Source of the DNA: Ruminococcaceae bacterium UBA794
Lineage (GTDB): Bacteria > Bacillota > Clostridia > Oscillospirales > Ruminococcaceae
Assembly: GCA_002304735.1 (NCBI GenBank)
Contig: DBIU01000044.1
Location: forward strand, 18,886 to 35,176
Reading direction: 5' to 3'
DNA: 16,291 nt
Part shown: in pieces, positions 1 through 7,797 of the stretch
Layout of the letters: every line of letters begins with the position of its first letter
How positions within the stretch are numbered: position 1 is the first letter of the stretch
The notes under the pieces: generated by a model
The model's database searches: none
Told to the model about the DNA's origin: nothing
Seen by the model: only the letters and a program-made list of their open reading frames with translations
Translations under genes and position numbers: made by a program

Positions 1-181
1 CTGCAAAAGCGCGGGTTTCGCACACTTTAGTCGGCGAAAGCGCCTTGACTAACAAAACAGGCAAAATCCGAAAAAATCGCGGGTTTTGCCTGTAATTTTT
101 TTCAATATCGGCTAATTTGCGCTGCAAATCGCTGCAAAAGCGCGTTATTTTGCTCGTTTAGGACTGCAAATTACTGCAAAA
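1..181. other. Non-coding region downstream of aguA with repeated CTGCAAA words
   Basis: No gene is supported here. The heptamer CTGCAAA occurs at 1-7, 122-128, 132-138, 164-170 and 174-180. The last four form two pairs, each with a 10-bp start-to-start distance. A 13-base stretch starting at 1 (CTGCAAAAGCGCG) is repeated exactly at 132-144. A short palindrome ATTTGC-N3-GCAAAT lies at 115-129. The stretch also holds the terminator described separately. The repeats may be remnants of a longer repeated unit or binding sites; nothing in the window decides this. Confidence 0.4.
57..102. terminator. Intrinsic terminator, probably bidirectional
   Basis: Bases 57-70 and 80-93 form a stem of about 14 bp with one T-G pair and a 9-base loop. 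On the plus strand it is followed by TAATTTTTTT (to 102), a good T-tract. On the minus strand the stem is followed by TTTTGTTAG. It could therefore end aguA (minus) as well as a plus-strand gene lying before the window. Confidence 0.65.
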
Positions 182-1276
182 TCAGTCAATCGCGGGAATT
201 TGCTGAGTTATGCAGTGAATATTTCCGCCGCCCGTGAGAATGTCGCGCGCGTAAATCGGAATGATTTCTCTTTCGGGAAACAGCTCGGCGAGCGTTTCGC
301 GGGCGCGTTCATCTGCTTCATCGCCGAAAAACGGCATAACAACCGCATTATTCGCGATGTAGAAGTTGACGTAGGACGCGGCAAGCCGCTCTCCGACCGT
401 CCTTGTAGGCTCAAAATCCATTGTGTCAAGACCGCCGCACTCGTCCTCGCTGACGTAAACCGGCTTCGGCAGATAAAGCTTGTGAACCTTGATTTTGCGC
501 CCTTTCGCGTCGGTTGAGTTCTCGAGAATGTCAAGGCAGCTTTTCGAGAGCGCGTACTGCGGGTCGCTTTCATCATCGGTCCACGCAAGAACAACCTCTG
601 CGGGCTTCACAAACGCGCAGATATTATCAACGTGTTCGTCGGTTTCATCGCCGAAAATGCCGTTCTTAAGCCAGATTACCTTGCTTATCCCAAGGCACTC
701 GGCGAGCTTTTGTTCAATCTGCTCTTTAGTCATATCGGGATTTCTGCCGCCGCTCAAAAGGCACGCCTCCGTTGTAATCAGCGTTCCTTCGCCGTCCGTG
801 TGTATCGAGCCGCCCTCGAGCACAAACCCGCTCATATCATACATATCGACGTCATATAAATCGCAGAGCTTCCGCGCCATTTTATCGTCCTTGTCCCACG
901 GGAAATACAAGCCGTTAAACAGTCCGCCCCAAGCGTTGAAGCTCCAGTTTATGCCGCGGATTTCCCTGCCGTTTGTAACAAAGGTCGGCGCGTAATCCCT
1001 CGCCCAAGAATCATTGCTCGACATTTCCACAACGCGGATATTGTCGGGAAGCAGATAACGCGCGTTCTCATACTGCTTTTCGGACGCGCAGACCGTCACC
1101 TTCTCGCTTTTCGCGATTGCTTTGCACACCTCGACAAACGCTTTCCGCGCCTTATACCCGCCGTATGCCCAAGAGTCGCTCCTCTCCGGAAAAATCAATA
1201 TACAGCCGGAATGTTTCGAGAACTCCGCCGGCATATAAAATCCGTCGTCGCGGGGATTGCTTGTAAGTACTCTCAT
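182..1276 (-). CDS. aguA: Agmatine deiminase
   Basis: This 364-residue cytoplasmic enzyme of the agmatine deiminase / Porphyromonas-type peptidylarginine deiminase family hydrolyses agmatine to N-carbamoylputrescine and ammonia. That is the first step of the agmatine route to putrescine. Sequence support includes the N-terminal MPAEFSKHSGCILIFPE, then NDSWARDYAPTF, EGGSIHTDGEG and DETDEHVDN. The C-terminal GGGNIHCITQQ contains the expected nucleophile Cys355. The length fits the family (about 360-370). The ATG is supported by an AAAGGA ribosome site at 1285-1290 and by a promoter at 1304-1332. It is divergent from the MATE gene. The usual partner, N-carbamoylputrescine amidase (aguB), is not in the window; it would have to lie beyond the terminator at 57-102 or elsewhere. 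The agmatine-specific call rather than peptidylarginine deiminase rests on length and on the lack of a signal peptide. Confidence 0.93.
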   Translation of the reverse strand: MRVLTSNPRDDGFYMPAEFSKHSGCILIFPERSDSWAYGGYKARKAFVEVCKAIAKSEKVTVCASEKQYENARYLLPDNIRVVEMSSNDSWARDYAPTFVTNGREIRGINWSFNAWGGLFNGLYFPWDKDDKMARKLCDLYDVDMYDMSGFVLEGGSIHTDGEGTLITTEACLLSGGRNPDMTKEQIEQKLAECLGISKVIWLKNGIFGDETDEHVDNICAFVKPAEVVLAWTDDESDPQYALSKSCLDILENSTDAKGRKIKVHKLYLPKPVYVSEDECGGLDTMDFEPTRTVGERLAASYVNFYIANNAVVMPFFGDEADERARETLAELFPEREIIPIYARDILTGGGNIHCITQQIPAID

Positions 1277-1303
1277 TTTTTTCGTCCTTTGCTATTTTTT
1301 GTT

Positions 1304-1332
1304 ATTATAACATATTTCAAATCGAAAATCAA
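1304..1332 (-). promoter_or_regulatory. Sigma-A promoter of aguA
   Basis: On the minus strand, TTGATT (1332-1327) and TATAAT (1309-1304) are separated by exactly 17 bp. A TG precedes the -10 box (TGTTATAAT), giving an extended -10. The aguA ribosome site and start follow about 14 to 28 bases downstream. Confidence 0.75.
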
Positions 1333-1342
1333 GTATTGCAGT

Positions 1343-1365
1343 ATTTGCATAATCAAATTGCAAAT
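1343..1365. promoter_or_regulatory. Candidate operator: inverted repeat between divergent promoters
   Basis: ATTTGCA (1343-1349) and TGCAAAT (1359-1365) form a perfect 7-bp inverted repeat with a 9-bp spacer. It sits between the -35 boxes of the two divergent promoters, 8 bases before that of the MATE gene. The symmetry and position fit a dimeric regulator. The identity of any regulator is unknown. Confidence 0.35.
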
Positions 1366-1372
1366 TATCCTC

Positions 1373-1401
1373 TTGAAATTATTTTTATAATGTGGTAAAA
1401 T
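1373..1401 (+). promoter_or_regulatory. Sigma-A promoter of the MATE-metH operon
   Basis: TTGAAA (1373-1378) and TAAAAT (1396-1401) are separated by 17 bp. A TATAAT at 1386-1391 also exists but is only 7 bp from that -35 box, so the pair given is preferred. The predicted start of transcription is about 35-40 bases before the MATE ATG. Confidence 0.7.
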
Positions 1402-1445
1402 GATAAAACAGAAAAATATACGCATACGCAAAGGAATGGGATAAA

Positions 1446-2864
1446 ATGAAGGATTTGACGAACGGAAAGCCGCTGAAGCTAATCGCGGCATTTGCGCTGC
1501 CTATTCTGCTGGGCAACGTTTTTCAGCAGGTTTACAGCCTCACGGATACGATTATAATAGGAAAAACGCTCGGAAACGAGGCGATTGCGGCGGTCGGCTC
1601 GACGGCTTCGGTTGTTTCGCTTATGTTCAGCATTATAAACGGGCTTGTGACGGGATTTGCGATTATCGTATCGAAGAACTTCGGCGCGGGACGTCATGAT
1701 GAAATGCGAAGGACAATCGCGCGAATGTTGACGTTTTCGGCGATAACAACGGCTGTCATCATCTGTGCGACGACAATCTTCATCGAGCCGCTTTTAACCG
1801 CCCTCAACACTCCCGCGGGGATTTTTGAACAGGCGAGGGATTATCTGTTTGTGGTGGCGCTCGGACTTGTCGTAACGCTTTTGTACAACTTCGAGGCGGC
1901 AATCCTCAGAGCGGTCGGCGACAGCGTTATTCCGCTCGTTATACTCATAATCTCAACCGCGCTTAATATCGTCCTTGACCTGCTTTTCGTATGCGTTTTC
2001 AATGCGGGAGTTCTCGGCGCGGCTGTCGCAACTGTCGCCGCGCAGCTCATTTCCGCGGTTGTCTGTCTTGTTTATCTTGTGAAGAAAAGACCGTTTCTCC
2101 TTGTCAAGAAAAGCGACTTCAAATTTACCAAGGAAACTACGGCGGAGCTTCTCTCGGCGGGCTTCGGAATGGCGCTTATGTATTCGATTGTCGATATGGG
2201 TTCAATTGTCCTGCAAAACGGTATAAACGGCTTCGGCGAGGACATCATAACCGCGCATACCGCCGCGAGAAAGATTTTCAGCCTGCTTATAATGCCGTTT
2301 TCGTCAATCAGCGCGGCGCTTGTTACCTATTGCTCGCAAAATCGCGGCGCAGGCAAGTATTCGCGCATTAAAACGGGAATCCGCGACGGCTTGCTGATTG
2401 CGTTCGCGTGGGCTGCGGCGACTGTTGCGCTTGTATTTTTCGCGGGGAATTTCCTTGTCGGAATGCTTGTTTCCTCCGACGAAGCGAACAGCGCCGATAT
2501 TATCGCGACAGCCGTTCTATACCTAAAATGGAGCGTGCCGTTCTATTTCGCGCTTGCGGCGCTGCTTGCGCTCAGAGCCTCGCTTCAGGGGCTTGGACGA
2601 AGCGCCGTGCCGATTATGTGCAGCATAATCGAGCTTTCGTGGAAGATTGTCACGGTGCTTGTGATTATCCCGATTTTCGGCGGAAATAACGGCACTGTCG
2701 GAAATTCAATCGAAAAAATCGGCGGTTATTTCGGAGTGATAATTTCCGAGCCGATTATTTGGACAGCCTGCGCGTTCTTAATCATAATTATCGCGGTTAT
2801 TACCTTTCACAGACTGCCGAAAGAGGACGAGCCTTATGGCGAACAGAGTATAAAGGAGAGCTAA
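1446..2864 (+). CDS. MATE family efflux transporter
   Basis: This 472-residue integral membrane protein of the multidrug and toxic compound extrusion family is a Na+- or H+-coupled exporter of drugs or metabolites. It opens with LKLIAAFALPILLGNVFQQVYSLTD, typical of the first MATE helix, and contains TDTIIIGKTLGNEAIAAVG. About 12 hydrophobic segments run to residue ~455, matching two bundles of six. The family length is 440-480. The ATG is preceded by AAGGA at 1431-1435. The gene stops one base before metH, so the two are co-transcribed and probably translationally coupled. The substrate cannot be read from sequence; the link with metH and the divergent aguA does not by itself define it. Confidence 0.93.
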   Translation: MKDLTNGKPLKLIAAFALPILLGNVFQQVYSLTDTIIIGKTLGNEAIAAVGSTASVVSLMFSIINGLVTGFAIIVSKNFGAGRHDEMRRTIARMLTFSAITTAVIICATTIFIEPLLTALNTPAGIFEQARDYLFVVALGLVVTLLYNFEAAILRAVGDSVIPLVILIISTALNIVLDLLFVCVFNAGVLGAAVATVAAQLISAVVCLVYLVKKRPFLLVKKSDFKFTKETTAELLSAGFGMALMYSIVDMGSIVLQNGINGFGEDIITAHTAARKIFSLLIMPFSSISAALVTYCSQNRGAGKYSRIKTGIRDGLLIAFAWAAATVALVFFAGNFLVGMLVSSDEANSADIIATAVLYLKWSVPFYFALAALLALRASLQGLGRSAVPIMCSIIELSWKIVTVLVIIPIFGGNNGTVGNSIEKIGGYFGVIISEPIIWTACAFLIIIIAVITFHRLPKEDEPYGEQSIKES

Positions 2865-2865
2865 A

Positions 2866-5259
2866 ATGACTTTCAAAGAACTGCTTTCAAACGATAAATT
2901 CATAATCCTCGACGGCGCTATGGGAACGATGCTTCAGAAGGCGGGGCTGAAGCTCGGCGGTATTCCCGAGGAGCTTAATTTCACAAATCCCGAAATTATC
3001 GAGGATATTCACCGCAAGTATATCGCCGCGGGCGCGCAGGCGGTTTATGCGAACACGTTCGGCGCGAACAGAAATAAGCTTAAAAACAGCGCGTATTCCG
3101 TTGAGGAAACGATAAAAAAAGCCGTTGAAATCGCCAAAAAAGCCTGCGCGGGAACGGGCGTTCTTGTGGCGCTTGACGTCGGTTCGCTCGGAAGAATGCT
3201 GCGTCCTGCGGGAGATATGCCCGTAAGCGAGGCTTACGAGATGTTCCGCGAGATTATGACCGCGGGCGAAAAGGCGGGCGCGGACTTTATCGCAATCGAA
3301 ACGATGACCGACCTTATCGAAGCTAAAACGGCGCTTCTCGCCGCAAAGGAAAATACCGCGCTTCCCGTCGTCTGCACGATGTCGTTCGAGCAGAATATGC
3401 GTACGTTTACGGGCTGCACGGCGGCTTCAGCCGTTCTTACGCTTCAGGGCGCGGGCGCGGACGCGGTGGGAATGAACTGCTCGCTCGGCCCCGCGGAAGC
3501 TTTGCCGATTGTCGAAGAAATTTTGAAATGGGCGGAAGCGCCTGTTCTCGTCAGACCGAACGCGGGCTTGCCCGACCCCGTTACAAACGAATACGGCGTT
3601 TCTCCCGAAGAATTTGCCGATATTGTCGTGAAATTCGCGGATATGGGCGTGAAAATCCTCGGCGGCTGCTGCGGAACTTCGCCCGATTATATCAAGGAGC
3701 TTTCAGAGCGCCTTAAAGACAAGACTTTTTCGCGCGAAATCCCGCAAATTCCCGCCGCGGTTTGCTCCGCTTCAAGAGTTGTCGAAATTGATACGGTTAG
3801 AATTATCGGCGAACGCATTAATCCTACGGGAAAAAAGCTGTTTAAGGAAGCGCTCAAGCGCCGCGATATCGACTATATTATGCGGCAGGCTGTCGAGCAG
3901 TGCGACGGCGGCGCGGAAATCCTCGACGTGAACGTCGGGCTGCCCGATATCGATGAGAAGGAAATGATGCTTGCGGCTATCGACGCTATCCAGTCCGTTA
4001 CGGACGCGCCGCTTCAGATTGACACAACCGAAACAGACGTCCTCGAAGCGGCTCTGAGAACCGTTTCGGGCAAGCCTATCGTCAATTCGGTCAACGGCGA
4101 GGACGAGAAGCTCGATTCTGTTCTGCCGCTTGTGAAAAAATATGGCGCGGCTGTTATCGGACTTACGCTCGACAAGGACGGTATCCCGAAAACTGCCGAA
4201 AAACGCTTTGAAATCGCCGAAAAAATTCTTAAACGCGCGGAATTTTACGGTATCCCGAAGCGCGACGTTTATATCGACTGCCTTACGCTCACGGCGTCAG
4301 CCGAGCAGGACGGCGCCGCGGAAACGCTCAAGGCAATAAGAATGGTCCGCGAAAGGCTCGGTCTGAAAAACGTTCTCGGCGTGTCGAATATCTCGTTCGG
4401 GCTGCCGAACCGCGAGCTTGTGAACTCCACGTTCCTCACAATGGCTATGCAAAACGGGCTTGATTTGCCTATTCTGAACCCGAACAGCGCGGCTATGACG
4501 GGCGCTGTGTGCGCGTTTAGGCTGCTTTCGGGCTATGACAGGGGCGGCGCTGCGTTTATCGAGCGCTTCGGCGCGGAGCAGATTGTCACGCAGTCCGTCA
4601 AATCCGCCGAAAAAACCGAGAAAGCTCCCGCTGAAAACAGCCTTCTTCACGCGGTTTTGAGCGGCTTGAAAGCAGACTGTGCAAGACTTGCAAAAGAGCT
4701 TCTCGAAAACGGCGAGCAGCCTATGGATATCATCAACGACAGGCTTGTTCCCGCGCTTGACGAAGCGGGCGCACAGTTTGAGAAGGGGAAGATGTTCCTT
4801 CCGCAGCTTATCGGGGCGGCGGGCGCGGCGCAGGCTGCGTTTGACGAGGTGAAAAAGGCTATCTCAAGCAGCGGCGGCACGGCGGAAAGCCGCGGTCTTG
4901 TCGTTTTGGCGACTGTAAAGGGCGACGTTCACGATATCGGTAAAAATATCGTCAAAACGCTTCTCGAAAACTATGGCTTCGACGTAATCGACCTCGGAAA
5001 GGACGTTGAGTATGAGGCTGTCGCGGACGCTGCGGAGAAGTTTGGCGCGAAGCTTGTCGGGCTTTCGGCGCTTATGACGACGACTCTCAAGAGTATGGAG
5101 GGGACGATTAAGCTTATTCACGAGCGCGGAATTGACTGCAAAATCGTCGTCGGCGGGGCGGTTCTCACTCCCGAATATGCAGAGAAAATCGGCGCGGATT
5201 TTTACGCAAAGGACGCGAAGGAAACCGTCGATATCGCGAGAAAAGTGTATGGAAACTGA
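2866..5259 (+). CDS. metH: Cobalamin-dependent methionine synthase, short form without activation domain
   Basis: This 797-residue enzyme transfers the methyl group of 5-methyltetrahydrofolate via cobalamin to homocysteine to make methionine. Domains in order: homocysteine-binding barrel (about 1-290; start ILDGAMGTMLQ; zinc ligands Cys205, Cys268 and Cys269 in GGCCGT); pterin-binding barrel (about 310-570; IIGERINPTGKK); B12 helical cap (about 590-670); and Rossmann B12 domain (about 675-797), with cobalamin ligand His689 in GDVHDIG. The E. coli enzyme has about 1227 residues. Here the C-terminal SAM-binding reactivation domain is absent, as is usual in Clostridia and Thermotoga, so a separate reactivation protein is expected elsewhere. 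The ribosome site AAAGGAGAG overlaps the end of the MATE gene; the two genes form an operon. A terminator follows 6 bases after the stop. No SAM or cobalamin riboswitch is visible upstream of the operon. Confidence 0.95.
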   Translation: MTFKELLSNDKFIILDGAMGTMLQKAGLKLGGIPEELNFTNPEIIEDIHRKYIAAGAQAVYANTFGANRNKLKNSAYSVEETIKKAVEIAKKACAGTGVLVALDVGSLGRMLRPAGDMPVSEAYEMFREIMTAGEKAGADFIAIETMTDLIEAKTALLAAKENTALPVVCTMSFEQNMRTFTGCTAASAVLTLQGAGADAVGMNCSLGPAEALPIVEEILKWAEAPVLVRPNAGLPDPVTNEYGVSPEEFADIVVKFADMGVKILGGCCGTSPDYIKELSERLKDKTFSREIPQIPAAVCSASRVVEIDTVRIIGERINPTGKKLFKEALKRRDIDYIMRQAVEQCDGGAEILDVNVGLPDIDEKEMMLAAIDAIQSVTDAPLQIDTTETDVLEAALRTVSGKPIVNSVNGEDEKLDSVLPLVKKYGAAVIGLTLDKDGIPKTAEKRFEIAEKILKRAEFYGIPKRDVYIDCLTLTASAEQDGAAETLKAIRMVRERLGLKNVLGVSNISFGLPNRELVNSTFLTMAMQNGLDLPILNPNSAAMTGAVCAFRLLSGYDRGGAAFIERFGAEQIVTQSVKSAEKTEKAPAENSLLHAVLSGLKADCARLAKELLENGEQPMDIINDRLVPALDEAGAQFEKGKMFLPQLIGAAGAAQAAFDEVKKAISSSGGTAESRGLVVLATVKGDVHDIGKNIVKTLLENYGFDVIDLGKDVEYEAVADAAEKFGAKLVGLSALMTTTLKSMEGTIKLIHERGIDCKIVVGGAVLTPEYAEKIGADFYAKDAKETVDIARKVYGN

Positions 5260-5264
5260 TTTTT

Positions 5265-5288
5265 CCCCTCTCCGGAGGGGATTTTTTT
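5265..5288 (+). terminator. Intrinsic terminator of the MATE-metH operon
   Basis: CCCCTC (5265-5270) pairs with GAGGGG (5275-5280) around a TCCG loop. A run of seven T follows (5282-5288). Confidence 0.85.
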
Positions 5289-5309
5289 GTAAAAAAATGA
5301 AATTTCCGC

Positions 5310-5338
5310 TTGATTTTCCTGCAAATATATGTTATAAT
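5310..5338 (+). promoter_or_regulatory. Sigma-A promoter of putP
   Basis: TTGATT (5310-5315) and TATAAT (5333-5338) are separated by 17 bp, with TG before the -10 box (TGTTATAAT). The ribosome site of putP lies 16 bases downstream of the -10 box. Confidence 0.8.
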
Positions 5339-5367
5339 AAAGAGTATTAATGCAAAGGAGAGTTCAA

Positions 5368-6891
5368 ATGGAATTTAGTATTTACACGGTAATAGCGTTT
5401 GTGGTTTACGCGCTGATTATCCTCGGAATAGGAATTTATTCCTTCAAAAAATCCAAAAGCGTAAGCGACTTTTTCCTCGGCGGACGTCAGCTCGGAAGCT
5501 GGACAACCGCAATTTCCGCTCAGGCTTCGGATATGAGCGGCTGGCTGCTTATGGGACTTCCAGGAGCGGTCCTTATCGGCGGACTTACGGAAAGCTGGAT
5601 TGCTATCGGTCTGCTTATCGGTACTTACCTCAACTGGAAAATCTGTGCGTCAAGGCTTCGCAAGATGTCCTACGCCGCGGGCGACGCAATCACTATCCCC
5701 GAATACTTCCAGAAGCGTTTCTTCAACAATTCTCCCGTTGTCAGATTTATCTGCGCGGTGATTATTTTCTTTTTCTTTCTCATTTACACGGCTTCCGCGT
5801 TCAGCGGCGGCGCAAAGCTCTTTCAGTTCGTTTTCGGCACGGATTATATTGTTTCGCTTTCAATCGGCGCGTTTATCATCATTTCCTATACGTTCCTCGG
5901 CGGTTTTCTCGCGGTTTGCTGGACGGACGTTGTGCAGGGACTTTTGATGTTTGCGGCGCTTGTCGTTGTACCGATTGTTATTTTGGTTCGCACTCCCGAT
6001 ATCGGCGGAATTATCAACGACGCGATGTCGAACGGCATTGTAAGAGAATATTACACAAGCTTTATCTATAACGCGGACGGCTCTCTCGCGCTTACAACGA
6101 TTTTCTCGGGACTTGCGTGGGGTCTTGGATATTTTGGTATGCCGCATATTCTCGTTCGCTTTATGGCAATCAAATCAAGCGACCTTATCAAAAAATCCCG
6201 CATTATCGCGACTGTTTGGGTTGTCGTTACGCTTGCGGCGGCTGTTCTTGTCGGCATTTTCGGAATGGCGTTCCTTAACTCGCCCGGAAATGAAGCCCTC
6301 AAGATGAAATTTGACGAAATCGGCGACGCGGAAAGAATATTTATGTTCCTGTCGTCGTCGCTGCTTCCCGCGCTTATCGCAGGAATTGTTCTCTCGGCTA
6401 TCCTCGCGGCGATTATGTCCACTGCGGACAGCCAGCTTCTCGTAACTTCTTCGGCGGTCACAAACGATATGTTCAAGCTCATTAAGAAAAACGCTTCCGA
6501 AAAGACGCTTATGTGGGTTTCGAGAATTGCGGTGCTTGTCGTTGCCGTTATCGCGTATGTTATCGCGCTTGACGAAAACAGCTCGGTTATGGGACTTGTT
6601 TCCTACGCTTGGGCGGGTCTTGGCGCGGCGTTCGGTCCGGCAATGCTGCTCTCGCTGTTCTGGAAGAAAATGACAATGCCCGGCGCTGTCGCGGGAATTG
6701 TCGCGGGCGGCGCTTCGGTTATTATCTGGGAGAGCGTTCCCGTTCTTTCCGGCACGGGTCTTTATTCGCTCGCTCCCGCGTTTGCTATCGCGCTGATTGC
6801 TATAATCGTAACCTCGCTCTGCACGAAGGTTGACAAAGAAAAGGTTGACGACCTTTTTGCCAAAGCAAAGGCTGCCGAAATCAAGAAATAA
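5368..6891 (+). CDS. putP: Sodium/proline symporter
   Basis: This 507-residue membrane transporter of the solute:sodium symporter (SSS) family takes up proline with Na+. The PutP signature SDMSGWLLMGLPGA is present near residues 47-60, with FFLGGRQLGSWTTAISAQA just before it and WTDVVQGLLM further on. About 13 hydrophobic helices fit the LeuT-type fold, and the length matches PutP (about 500). The start at 5368 is chosen because AAAGGAG lies at 5354-5360 with good spacing. The in-frame ATG at 5350 precedes that ribosome site and has none of its own. The gene is monocistronic, with its own promoter and terminator. Another SSS substrate such as pantothenate cannot be excluded, but the signature favours proline. 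Confidence 0.93.
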   Translation: MEFSIYTVIAFVVYALIILGIGIYSFKKSKSVSDFFLGGRQLGSWTTAISAQASDMSGWLLMGLPGAVLIGGLTESWIAIGLLIGTYLNWKICASRLRKMSYAAGDAITIPEYFQKRFFNNSPVVRFICAVIIFFFFLIYTASAFSGGAKLFQFVFGTDYIVSLSIGAFIIISYTFLGGFLAVCWTDVVQGLLMFAALVVVPIVILVRTPDIGGIINDAMSNGIVREYYTSFIYNADGSLALTTIFSGLAWGLGYFGMPHILVRFMAIKSSDLIKKSRIIATVWVVVTLAAAVLVGIFGMAFLNSPGNEALKMKFDEIGDAERIFMFLSSSLLPALIAGIVLSAILAAIMSTADSQLLVTSSAVTNDMFKLIKKNASEKTLMWVSRIAVLVVAVIAYVIALDENSSVMGLVSYAWAGLGAAFGPAMLLSLFWKKMTMPGAVAGIVAGGASVIIWESVPVLSGTGLYSLAPAFAIALIAIIVTSLCTKVDKEKVDDLFAKAKAAEIKK

Positions 6892-6911
6892 TCGGTGTTT
6901 TGAAAAAACTC

Positions 6912-6944
6912 GTTTCCCTCGCTTTTCGCGGGGGAAACTTTTTT
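6912..6944 (+). terminator. Intrinsic terminator of putP
   Basis: An 11-bp stem, 6912-6922 with 6928-6938 (GTTTCCC...GGGAAAC, one T-G pair), closes a TTTTC loop. Six T follow (6939-6944). Confidence 0.87.
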
Positions 6945-6966
6945 GTGGAATTTGGTGAAAATACTC

Positions 6967-6995
6967 TTGCTTTTTTGAGAAAAATGGTGTATAAT
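6967..6995 (+). promoter_or_regulatory. Sigma-A promoter of terD
   Basis: TTGCTT (6967-6972) and TATAAT (6990-6995) are separated by 17 bp and lie just upstream of the terD ribosome site GGGAGG at 7016-7021. Confidence 0.8.
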
Positions 6996-7028
6996 ATATA
7001 GTAAGAAATATGAAAGGGAGGATTTGCG

Positions 7029-7619
7029 ATGTCCGTAAATCTTCAAAAGGGTCAAAAGGTTGACCTTACGAAGGGAAACGCGGGTCTGAAGGCGCTTGTC
7101 GTCGGGCTTGGCTGGGACGAAGCTCCGAGAAAATTCTCGCTGTTCTCAAGACGGGAGGATATCGACTGCGACGCTTCCGCTATCCTCATAAACGCGCAGA
7201 CGGGAAAGCTTTTCGGTCCCGTAGACGTTGTGTATTACGGAAATCTTACCCATAAAAGCGGCGCTGTTCGTCATTGCGGCGACAACCTTACGGGCGCGGG
7301 CGACGGCGACGACGAGCAGATTATCGTCGAGCTGAACAAGGTGCCTGCGGATTACTCGAAAATTGTGTTTGTCGTCACGATTTATCAGGCGAGAGAGCGC
7401 AATCAGCAGTTTGGTATGATTAGAAACGCGTTTATCAGGGTTGTTGACGCGGACACGGGCAAAGAGCTTTGCAAGTACAACCTTTCGGAAAGCTATGAAG
7501 GCAGGACCGCTATGATTTTCGGCGAGGTTTATCGTCACAACGGCGAGTGGAAGTTCGGCGCAGTCGGCGAGCCTACGAACGATAACGGAATTGCCGAAAT
7601 GGCGGCAAGATTTCAATGA
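7029..7619 (+). CDS. terD: TerD-family calcium-binding stress protein
   Basis: This 196-residue soluble protein is made of one TerD domain. The start MSVNLQKGQKVDLTKGN and VVGLGWDE are typical of the family. DCDASAIL and the acidic GDGDDEQI stretch (about residues 96-103) match the paired Ca2+-binding regions known for TerD. Later, EVYRHNGEWKFGAVGE is the usual family C-terminus. TerD proteins act in tellurite and oxidative or envelope stress, but their biochemical role is not settled. Here no other ter gene is in the window, so tellurite resistance itself should not be assumed. Start: GGGAGG ribosome site at 7016-7021. It is followed by a membrane micro-protein and ybaK with short gaps, probably one operon. 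Confidence 0.93.
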   Translation: MSVNLQKGQKVDLTKGNAGLKALVVGLGWDEAPRKFSLFSRREDIDCDASAILINAQTGKLFGPVDVVYYGNLTHKSGAVRHCGDNLTGAGDGDDEQIIVELNKVPADYSKIVFVVTIYQARERNQQFGMIRNAFIRVVDADTGKELCKYNLSESYEGRTAMIFGEVYRHNGEWKFGAVGEPTNDNGIAEMAARFQ

Positions 7620-7646
7620 ATTTCAGTGTTTTAGGAGGATTTTATT

Positions 7647-7793
7647 ATGACTAAGAAGCTTGTTATGATTATCGGTATTATCGTTACCGCGGCTGCGGCT
7701 GCGGCGGCTGTCGCTTATTTCCTGCTGAACAAGACAAAGCTGCTTGACGGCGAGGATTTCGATATTGACGACGATTTGAACGAAGATATCTGA
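7647..7793 (+). CDS. Small membrane-anchored acidic protein, 48 residues
   Basis: The ATG follows a strong ribosome site, TAGGAGG (7632-7638). The product starts MTKKLVMIIGIIVTA, continues with seven alanines (residues 15-21), and has one hydrophobic segment at about 5-27. A short basic stretch (NKTK) follows, then a very acidic tail (residues 34-48: ten Asp/Glu). This predicts a single-pass membrane protein. It lies between terD and ybaK, with its stop 4 bases before the ybaK ATG, so it is probably translated as part of that operon. The family is not recognised. The strong ribosome site, the sensible topology and the tight spacing argue that it is real. Confidence 0.7.
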   Translation: MTKKLVMIIGIIVTAAAAAAAVAYFLLNKTKLLDGEDFDIDDDLNEDI

Positions 7794-7797
7794 AATA

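Noticed and set aside
1386..1391. TATAAT as the -10 box of the MATE promoter
   Set aside because: It is 7 bp from the nearest good -35 (TTGAAA) and 22 bp from TTGCAA; the TAAAAT box at 17 bp is a better pair.
5350..5367. Upstream ATG start for putP
   Set aside because: It precedes the AAAGGAG ribosome site and would add six non-conserved residues.
7029..7619. Tellurite-resistance operon
   Set aside because: Only a single terD is present, with no terA/B/C/Z genes in the window; a general stress role is the safer reading.
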